From NCBI RefSeq assembly GCF_002927045.1, contig NZ_PRDW01000008.1:1-64000 (forward strand): 64,000 nt of DNA. The letters run 5' to 3'. Source of the stretch: Mycetohabitans endofungorum. GTDB lineage: Bacteria; Pseudomonadota; Gammaproteobacteria; Burkholderiales; Burkholderiaceae. The translations under genes were made by a program, and so were the position numbers. Numbering within the stretch: the first letter of the stretch is position 1; each line of letters opens with the position of its first letter. Below are positions 1-6,408 of the stretch, piece after piece. The notes beneath the pieces are model-generated. The model was not told the origin of the DNA. It did not search any database and was given only the letters and a program-made list of their open reading frames with translations.

Positions 1-2
1 TT

Positions 3-716
3 CGGAAAGAGTCGCGCTGGGATAAGAAGCCGTCCGATATGCAAGCGATGTCGATGAGCGACGCGGCATCGTACGGAGAAGGGTCGAGCCAGCCGAAGGT
101 TCGGAAAGAGTCGCGCTGGGATAAGAAGCCGTCTGATATGCAAGATATGTCGATGGACGACGCGGCATCGTACGGAGAAGGGTCGAGCCAGCCGAAGGTT
201 CGGAAAGAGTCGCGCTGGGATAAGAAGCCGTCCGATATGCAAGATATGTCGATGGACGACGCGTCATCGCACGGAGAAGGGTCGAGCCAGCCGAAGGTTC
301 GGAAAGAGTCGCGCTGGGATAAGAAGCCGTCCGATATGCAAGCGATGTCGATGGACGACGCGTCATCGCACGGAGAAGGATCGGGCCAGCCAAAGATTCG
401 GAAAGAGTCGCGCTGGGATAAGAAGCCGTCCGATATGCAAGATATGTCGATGGACGACGCGGCATCGTACGGAGAAGGGTCGAGCCAGCCAAAGATTCGG
501 AAAGAGTCGCGCTGGGATAAGAAGCCGTCCGATATGCAAGATATGTCGATGGACGACGCGGCATCGTACGGAGAAGGGTCGAGCCAGCCAAAGATTCGGA
601 AAGAGTCGCGCTGGGATAAGAAGCCGTCCGATATGCAAGCGATGTCGATGGACGACGCGGCATCGTACGGAGAAGGATCGGGCCAGCCGAAGGTTCGGAA
701 AGAGTCGCGCTGGGAT
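3..716 (+). repeat. Tandem 33-residue (99-bp) repeats with SRWD core
   Basis: Eight units occur at an exact 99-nt period; the Ser codon of SRWD is at 12, 111, 210, 309, 408, 507, 606 and 705. The unit reads approximately MQ(D/A)MSMDDA(A/S)S(Y/H)GEGS, then (S/G)QPK(V/I)RKESRWDKKPSD. Copies differ at only a few positions, so the expansion is recent or kept homogeneous by conversion. The array continues past the left edge, so total copy number is unknown. Confidence 0.97.
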
Positions 717-3700
717 GTAAAGCCGTCCACGCTCGGTTCGGATACGCAAGATAAGCTGACTCCGAGACGGGAGCTGAAACAGCGACTGGATGTGACGACT
801 GGAACACCAACGGATATTGGCGTACAAAGAGAAAAACGACGGCGCGAGAGGTCTCAGTCGGTCCCAATAAGTTTGCCCAGTGAGCCTTCGCCAAGGGAGG
901 CAGACCGTTTGGTGAAAAGGAAGCGACCAACAAATGAACTGCTATCGGTCATAGACCTACAAAATGACAATGTAAAGCCCGGTGGCCCGCAGAAGGACGC
1001 AGCTAATCAAATCGACGCAGGGGGGCTGCACCCATCGCATACGGGAAAGGACCATGCCGACGACAGTCATGTGCTGTCACCTAGCATGCAAGGAGCTAAC
1101 CGGGTACGCCAGCGGTCTCGGTCGCTACCAGTATTAGCGCCCGGGTTGGAACAACGCCGTTTGCAAGCTGATACGCCGCTGTTCGTTCCTGTGCACACAT
1201 TTGACGACGGGAATCCGGATGGCGTGCAACAGGTAGGGGCGCACGAATTGGCCTGGCATCAATCGTCGTTTACCAATGTGCCGCCGATCACTGTTTCCGG
1301 CATAGATGTTAACGTCGTAGACAACAAGGTTGCTGTGTTGCATGACGCGAGTGGCAATACGCATACTCCAATTCTTGGAACTAATAGTTCCGCCTTTGAG
1401 AATGGAAGCAAAGGACAGTGGACGTTGGCCCCGTATGAGCCTGTGAAACCGTATATTGTGGACAGGGATGGCGATGGATGGCGAAGCGGCCCAGCCCCGT
1501 CAAGGGGGATGAAGCCGTCCACGCTCGGTTCGGATACGCAAGATAAGCTGACTCCGAGACGGGAGCTGAAACAGCGACTGGATGTGACGACTGGAACACC
1601 AACGGATGTTGGCGTACAAAGAGAAAAACGACGGCGCGAGAGGTCTCAGTCGGTCCCAATAAGTTTGCCCAGTGAGCCTTCGCCAAGGGAGGCAGACCGT
1701 TTGGTGAAAAGGAAGCGACCAACAAATGAACTGCTATCGGTCATAGACCTACAAAATGACAATGTAAAGCCCGGTGGCCCGCAGAAGGACGCAGCTAATC
1801 AAATCGACGCAGGGGGGCTGCACCCATCGCATACGGGAAAGGACCATGCCGACGACAGTCATGTGCTGTCACCTAGCATGCAAGGAGCTAACCGGGTACG
1901 CCAGCGGTCTCGGTCGCTACCAGTATTAGCGCCCGGGTTGGAACAACGCCGTTTGCAAGCTGATACGCCGCTGTTCGTTCCTGTGCACACATTTGACGAC
2001 GGGAATCCGGATGGCGTGCAACAGGTAGGGGCGCACGAATTGGCCTGGCATCAATCGTCGTTTACCAATGTGCCGCCGATCACTGTTTCCGGCATAGATG
2101 TTAACGTCGTAGACAACAAGGTTGCTGTGTTGCATGACGCGAGTGGCAATACGCATACTCCAATTCTTGGAACTAATAGTTCCGCCTTTGAGAATGGAAG
2201 CAAAGGACAGTGGACGTTGGCCCCGTATGAGCCTGTGAAACCGTATATTGTGGACAGGGATGGCGATGGATGGCGAAGCGGCCCAGCCCCGTCAAGGGAG
2301 ATGGAGGTTGGGCAGGCGCCGGCGGAACACCCGGCCTTGCCTCGAAGCAGCACGTCAACGATGAGCGATGCCGGCGCAGATTCGGTTTCTGTCAGTCAAG
2401 CCGCTGTAATGGCGAAGACGGATAATGAAAATCAGTCTCAAGTAGGCGAGAGCAACCCCGAACCGGTTGCCAGCAATTCCTCAAGTGTTTCGAATAGTGT
2501 GCAGGCCGATCAACATACAAACGCTGAGTCGACAAAAATCCAGGCCCCCGAGACCAGTTCGTCCCTTGCCGTGCAGCAGACAGCGGCTGAGAAGGTGCGA
2601 GATGCTGCGCCGGGCAACAGGGGAAGATCCAAATCGGCAGTGTTGTTGCATCAGCAGCTCCAGGTGGCGAAGCGGTTACGATCCAGCAGTGAAGACCGAC
2701 ACAGATCGGACGGCCTGGATGCAGCAGGCTTGGAGGGCGGTATATGGCAAAGCGGCCCAGCCCCGTCAAGGGAGATGGAGGTTGGGCAGGTGCTGTCGGA
2801 ACACCCGGCCTTGCCTCGAAGCAGTGCGTCAACGATGAGCGATGCCGGTGCCAGTGTCGACAGTAAGCCAACACAGTTCGCTGGCGAGACCCGCATGCAA
2901 CTCCAGGCTCTGGAGGCCAGTTTGTCCCCTACCTTGACTGCGGTTGGCAAGATGCAAGACGTTGCACCGGGCAATAGGGGTGGATCTGACGAGGCAGAGT
3001 CGCCGCAGCAGGAGCAGCCAGCCGGCCATGAGGCGAGCGCCACAATGTTGGTACACTCGGCCTCGCGCCGAGGCAGCGCGTCAACGATGAGCGATGCCGG
3101 TGCCAGTGTCGACAGTAAGCCAACACAGTTCGCTGAAGAGACCCACACTCAACTCCAGGCTCTGGAGGCCAGTTTGTCCCCTACCTTGACAGTGGTTGGC
3201 AAGATGCAAGACGTTGCACCGGGCAATAGGGGTGGATCTGACGGGGTAGAGTTGTCGCAGCAGGCGCAGCCAACCGAGCCGGTGGCAAGTGCCACAACGT
3301 TGGCACACCCGGCCTCGCGCCGAAGCAGCATGTCAACGATGAGCGATGCCGGCGCCAGTATCGACAGTAGGTCAACACAGTCCGCTGACGAGATCCGCAC
3401 TCAGCTTCTGGCCCAGACCCCGGAGGCCAGTTTGTCCCCTGCCTTGACAGCAGCTGACAAGATGCAAGACGTTGCACTAGGCAACAGGGGCGGATCCGAC
3501 TCGGCAGAGTTGCCGCAGCAGGCGCAGCCAACCGAGCCGGTGGCAAGTGTCACAATGTTGGCACACTCGGCCTCGCACCGAAGCAGTGCGTCAACGATGA
3601 GCGATGCCGGCGCCAGTATCGGTAGTAGGTCAACACAGTCCGCTGACGAGACCCGCACTCAGCCCTTGGTCCAGCCTCCGGAGGCCAGTTCGTCCCTTGC

Positions 3701-5468
3701 TGTGCAGCAGACAGCGGCTGAGAAGGTGCGAGATGCTGCGCCGGGCAACAGGGGAAGATCCAAATCGGCAGTGTTGCTGCATCAGCAGCCCCAGGTGGCG
3801 AAGCGGTTACGCTCCAGCAGTGAAGACCGACGCAGACCGGACGGCCTGGATGCGGCAGGCTTGGAGGGCGGTATATGGCAAAGCGGCCCAGCCCCGTCAA
3901 GGGAGATGGAGACTGCGCAGGCGATTGAATCGCTGGTTCACCAAGAGTGGCCAACCGAGCATGATGCAAGCGCCACAATGTTGGCACACCCGGCCTCGCG
4001 CCGAGGCAGTGCGTCAACGATGAGCGATGCCGGTGCCAGTGTCGACAGTAAGCCAACACAGTTCGCTGGCGAGACCCGCATGCAACTCCAGGCTCTGGAG
4101 GCCAGTTTGTCCCCTACCTTGACTGCGGTTGGCAAGATGCAAGACGTTGCACCGGGCAATAGGGGTGGATCTGACGAGGCAGAGTCGCCGCAGCAGGAGC
4201 AGCCAGCCGGCCATGAGGCGAGCGCCACAATGTTGGTACACTCGGCCTCGCGCCGAGGCAGCGCGTCAACGATGAGCGATGCCGGTGCCAGTGTCGACAG
4301 TAAGCCAACACAGTTCGCTGGCGAGACCCGCATGCAACTCCAGGCTCTGGAGGCCAGTTTGTCCCCTGCCTTGACAGCGGCTGACAAGGTGCAAGGCGTT
4401 GCACCGGGAAATAGGGGTGGATCTGACGGGGTAGAGTCGCCGCAGCAGGAGCAGTCAGCCGGCCATGAGGCGAGCGCCACAACGTCGGCACACCCGGCCT
4501 CGCGCCGAAGCAGCACGTCAACGATGAGCGATGCCGGCGCCAGTATCGACAGTAGGTCAACACAGTCCGCTGACGAGATCCGCACTCAGCTTCTGGCCCA
4601 GACCCCGGAGGCCAGTTTGTCCCCTGCCTTGACAGCAGCTGACAAGATGCAAGACGTTGCACTAGGCAACAGGGGCGGATCCGACTCGGCAGAGTTGCCG
4701 CAGCAGGCGCAGCCAACCGAGCCGGTGGCAAGTGTCACAATGTTGGCACACTCGGCCTCGCACCGAAACAGCACGTCAACGATGAGCGATGCCGATACAG
4801 ATTCGGTTTCTGTCAGTCAAGCCGCTGTAATGGCGAAGACGGATGATGAAAATCAGTCTCAAGTAGGCGAGAGCAACCCCGAACCGGTCGCCAGCAATTC
4901 CTCAAGTGTTTCGAATAGTGTGCAGGCCGATCAACATACAAACGCTGAGTCGACAAAAATGACGTCCTTGACACGGCCCGGCCCAAGTACGACAGCCGCT
5001 ACGTCACGTGATGCCGCCCCCGAACAAGACGTGCTTCATGGGTGGTTGCGCGAGGCGATCGCGGCAGAGTTGCCGTCGGTCATGACCGAGCAACTCGGTA
5101 TTAGCGTCGACGAAACCCGCGTATCAGTCGGCACGCCTGGCCAAGAGCGCAAGATCACGCATGTCGCACGCGGCACTGAACCGACCGATGCAGTCAACAA
5201 AGCTCAGCTGGACGAAGCCGTTGCGCGTGTCGATCGCGACGCGTCAGCAGGCATTGCAGCGGCAATGGCGGTGGCGGGATTGCCACAACCGACGTTGCCC
5301 GGGAAGAGTCTGGCGGCGTTTGCGGGTGCAACATACCGCGGCCAGTATGGCGCTGCGCTTGGCATATCGCACGTCACGCCGAATAATCGCTGGGTTTTCA
5401 AGCTCGCCGCAAACGCGAACGGTCGCGGTTATTTTGGAGCCGTTGCGTCAGGAGGATTCCAATGGTGA
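3..5468 (+). CDS. Giant repeat-rich trimeric autotransporter adhesin (YadA-type anchor), 5' end outside window
   Basis: The reading frame is already open at the first base and inside a repeat, so the start codon, signal peptide and any ESPR lie upstream of the window. At the 3' end a neck motif (THVARGTEPTDAVNKAQL, about nt 5157-5210) leads into an Ala-rich helix and a YadA-type beta-barrel anchor (GLPQPTLPGKS, YRGQYGAALGISH, ending GGFQW with terminal Trp, about nt 5240-5465). That is the membrane anchor of type Vc autotransporters. The passenger is not the usual beta-roll head and coiled-coil stalk. In order it has eight 33-residue SRWD repeats, two copies of a 264-residue block with clustered Arg/Lys, and several 84/86-residue Ser/Thr-rich units, and it looks largely disordered. 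The family normally acts as surface adhesins. The eukaryote-like motifs suggest a host-directed role, which is inference. A decayed transposase lies just downstream. Confidence 0.85.
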   Translation, partial: RKESRWDKKPSDMQAMSMSDAASYGEGSSQPKVRKESRWDKKPSDMQDMSMDDAASYGEGSSQPKVRKESRWDKKPSDMQDMSMDDASSHGEGSSQPKVRKESRWDKKPSDMQAMSMDDASSHGEGSGQPKIRKESRWDKKPSDMQDMSMDDAASYGEGSSQPKIRKESRWDKKPSDMQDMSMDDAASYGEGSSQPKIRKESRWDKKPSDMQAMSMDDAASYGEGSGQPKVRKESRWDVKPSTLGSDTQDKLTPRRELKQRLDVTTGTPTDIGVQREKRRRERSQSVPISLPSEPSPREADRLVKRKRPTNELLSVIDLQNDNVKPGGPQKDAANQIDAGGLHPSHTGKDHADDSHVLSPSMQGANRVRQRSRSLPVLAPGLEQRRLQADTPLFVPVHTFDDGNPDGVQQVGAHELAWHQSSFTNVPPITVSGIDVNVVDNKVAVLHDASGNTHTPILGTNSSAFENGSKGQWTLAPYEPVKPYIVDRDGDGWRSGPAPSRGMKPSTLGSDTQDKLTPRRELKQRLDVTTGTPTDVGVQREKRRRERSQSVPISLPSEPSPREADRLVKRKRPTNELLSVIDLQNDNVKPGGPQKDAANQIDAGGLHPSHTGKDHADDSHVLSPSMQGANRVRQRSRSLPVLAPGLEQRRLQADTPLFVPVHTFDDGNPDGVQQVGAHELAWHQSSFTNVPPITVSGIDVNVVDNKVAVLHDASGNTHTPILGTNSSAFENGSKGQWTLAPYEPVKPYIVDRDGDGWRSGPAPSREMEVGQAPAEHPALPRSSTSTMSDAGADSVSVSQAAVMAKTDNENQSQVGESNPEPVASNSSSVSNSVQADQHTNAESTKIQAPETSSSLAVQQTAAEKVRDAAPGNRGRSKSAVLLHQQLQVAKRLRSSSEDRHRSDGLDAAGLEGGIWQSGPAPSREMEVGQVLSEHPALPRSSASTMSDAGASVDSKPTQFAGETRMQLQALEASLSPTLTAVGKMQDVAPGNRGGSDEAESPQQEQPAGHEASATMLVHSASRRGSASTMSDAGASVDSKPTQFAEETHTQLQALEASLSPTLTVVGKMQDVAPGNRGGSDGVELSQQAQPTEPVASATTLAHPASRRSSMSTMSDAGASIDSRSTQSADEIRTQLLAQTPEASLSPALTAADKMQDVALGNRGGSDSAELPQQAQPTEPVASVTMLAHSASHRSSASTMSDAGASIGSRSTQSADETRTQPLVQPPEASSSLAVQQTAAEKVRDAAPGNRGRSKSAVLLHQQPQVAKRLRSSSEDRRRPDGLDAAGLEGGIWQSGPAPSREMETAQAIESLVHQEWPTEHDASATMLAHPASRRGSASTMSDAGASVDSKPTQFAGETRMQLQALEASLSPTLTAVGKMQDVAPGNRGGSDEAESPQQEQPAGHEASATMLVHSASRRGSASTMSDAGASVDSKPTQFAGETRMQLQALEASLSPALTAADKVQGVAPGNRGGSDGVESPQQEQSAGHEASATTSAHPASRRSSTSTMSDAGASIDSRSTQSADEIRTQLLAQTPEASLSPALTAADKMQDVALGNRGGSDSAELPQQAQPTEPVASVTMLAHSASHRNSTSTMSDADTDSVSVSQAAVMAKTDDENQSQVGESNPEPVASNSSSVSNSVQADQHTNAESTKMTSLTRPGPSTTAATSRDAAPEQDVLHGWLREAIAAELPSVMTEQLGISVDETRVSVGTPGQERKITHVARGTEPTDAVNKAQLDEAVARVDRDASAGIAAAMAVAGLPQPTLPGKSLAAFAGATYRGQYGAALGISHVTPNNRWVFKLAANANGRGYFGAVASGGFQW
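717..2300 (+). repeat. Near-identical tandem duplication of a 792-bp (264-codon) block
   Basis: Copy 1 spans about 717-1508 and copy 2 about 1509-2300, offset by exactly 792 nt. Both run from KPSTLGSDTQDK to DRDGDGWRSGPAPSR. The only internal difference I see is GATATT versus GATGTT (Ile/Val) near 817 and 1609. Each copy carries three basic clusters (QREKRRRERSQS, LVKRKRP, RVRQRSRSLP) and a more ordered-looking, Val/Ile-rich segment ending in a DxDGDG-like turn. Confidence 0.95.
2379..4960 (+). repeat. Ser/Thr-rich 84/86-residue repeat region with flanking duplicated blocks
   Basis: The motif STMSDA recurs, with the sequence AACGATGAGC at 2831, 3083, 3335, 3593, 4016, 4268, 4520 and 4778; spacing is 252, 252, 258, 423, 252, 252 and 258 nt. 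One further copy lies near 2357. Most copies are preceded by a basic-Ser context such as SRRGSAS, SRRSSMS or SHRNSTS. A 161-nt block (2379-2539) recurs at 4800-4960. A 225-nt block (2556-2780) recurs at 3687-3911. The region is a mosaic of internal duplications inside the adhesin passenger. Confidence 0.93.
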
Positions 5469-5587
5469 TAGGTCCTCCTTAGCAGTTCACGATTTTGCAA
5501 TGTGGCACTGACGTTGCAGAATCGGATGTAAGGCGATATTCGGTATTTGTGCGTAGGCACCTCGTCATTTGGAACGGCATAAGCCAA

Positions 5588-5617
5588 GTGCGAATGTTTC
5601 AGCAGAGGCATTCGCAC
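5588..5617. terminator. Perfect 9-bp hairpin downstream of the adhesin gene (possible terminator)
   Basis: GTGCGAATG (5588-5596) and CATTCGCAC (5609-5617) form a perfect inverted repeat with a 12-nt loop. Only a short GTTTAA follows, so this is at best a weak intrinsic terminator for the adhesin gene. It could also be an end of the adjacent decayed mobile element. Confidence 0.35.
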
Positions 5618-5753
5618 GTTTAAGCATGACTATGCAACGCACATTGCTGCGCACGGTTCGACGACTAAAAATCTCTGACAAAATAAGCCCCTAGGACTGT
5701 CAGCCTGCATCGTGTTTAGTTAACCGCATCGTTGTTTTGCTGGCGATGAGATC

Positions 5754-6012
5754 ATGGCTAAACCGTTACTTGATGACGAACTGTGGTTGCTGATCCAACC
5801 GCTTCTGCCACCACCTATACCATGCCGGGCGCGCTACGTCGTCGAAAGCCGCTCGACAATCACGCCGTGTTGACCGGCATTCTGTTCGTGCCGCACACAC
5901 TGGCATTGCCTGGGAAATGCTTGCGCAGGAGACGGGAGGTGGCTCGGGCATGAGCCGTTGGTGTCGGCTGCGCGATTGGCAGCAAGCAGGCATTTGCAAT
6001 CAGCTGCACGAG
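5754..6012 (+). pseudogene. Decayed IS5-family transposase (N-terminal fragment, frameshifted)
   Basis: The segment starts MAKPLLDDELWLLIQPLLPPP, the typical N-terminus of IS5-group DDE transposases. The frame is lost near 5835. It resumes in another frame as RRKPLDNHAVLTGILFV and shifts again to HTGIAWEMLAQETGGGSGM and RLRDWQQAGICNQLHE. At least two frameshifts are present and the catalytic DDE core is missing. I found no clear terminal inverted repeats. It is a dead insertion-sequence remnant between the adhesin and fadD. Confidence 0.8.
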
Positions 6013-6242
6013 GCATCGCAAACGGCATAACGGTGCGCATCTTCGACGACCGTGGCGCGATGACTGAGCGAGCCACGGTCACGGATCGCGCACGCGAACG
6101 AGTGATGGCTGGCTTGTCGATCCGGTGGAAGAAACAGGCTCCGGATGGCCGCAACGCCAACGAGGTGACCCGCCAGCGATGACCGACTTGGGCCGCGGTG
6201 CAGGCGCTCTACAACTGCCTGGTCCAGTTCGAAGCCGCTTGA
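5958..6242 (+). pseudogene. Unidentified coding debris after the IS remnant
   Basis: After the transposase homology ends, one frame reads through RIFDDRGAMTERATVTDRA and IRWKKQAPDGRNANEVTRQR to a stop near 6180. It then continues as PTWAAVQALYNCLVQFEAA to a second stop near 6242. The protein-like composition with an in-frame stop suggests a broken 3' gene end. I do not recognise the family, and no start or ribosome-binding site is evident. Confidence 0.35.
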
Positions 6243-6328
6243 ACGGTCAATGCTTCCTGCACGGTCAGCACCGACTGCACGGTCAATGCCGGCTTAAAGG
6301 GGCAATGCCGGCTGAGGAGACCATCTAA
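6243..6328. repeat. Short degenerate direct repeats upstream of fadD
   Basis: The sequence ACGGTCAATGC, or close variants preceded by TGC, recurs three times. It is followed by two copies of a CAATGCCGGCT element separated by TTAAAGGGG-type spacer. The stretch is non-coding, and I could not assign it a regulatory role. Confidence 0.4.
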
Positions 6329-6408
6329 AGCGATTGTCCGAGAACGCCGTTGCGGCTAGCATGCCATTTTTAGCACGATCATTCGAAATCAATCGGAGGA
6401 GGTGCCGC

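Noticed and set aside
3-716. CRISPR array reading of the regular 99-bp repeats at the left edge
   Set aside because: The units are contiguous coding repeats of 33 codons with no unique spacers and stay in one open frame.
3-2300. TAL-effector-like repeats (a known feature of endofungal relatives)
   Set aside because: Repeat length is also 33 residues, but the sequence has no LTPEQVVAIAS-type helix pair or variable di-residue; the SRWD unit is unrelated.
363-5401. Many long open frames opposite or out of phase with the adhesin gene
   Set aside because: They mirror the repeat structure of the plus-strand gene, lack ribosome sites and show no independent protein features; they arise from high GC and repetition.
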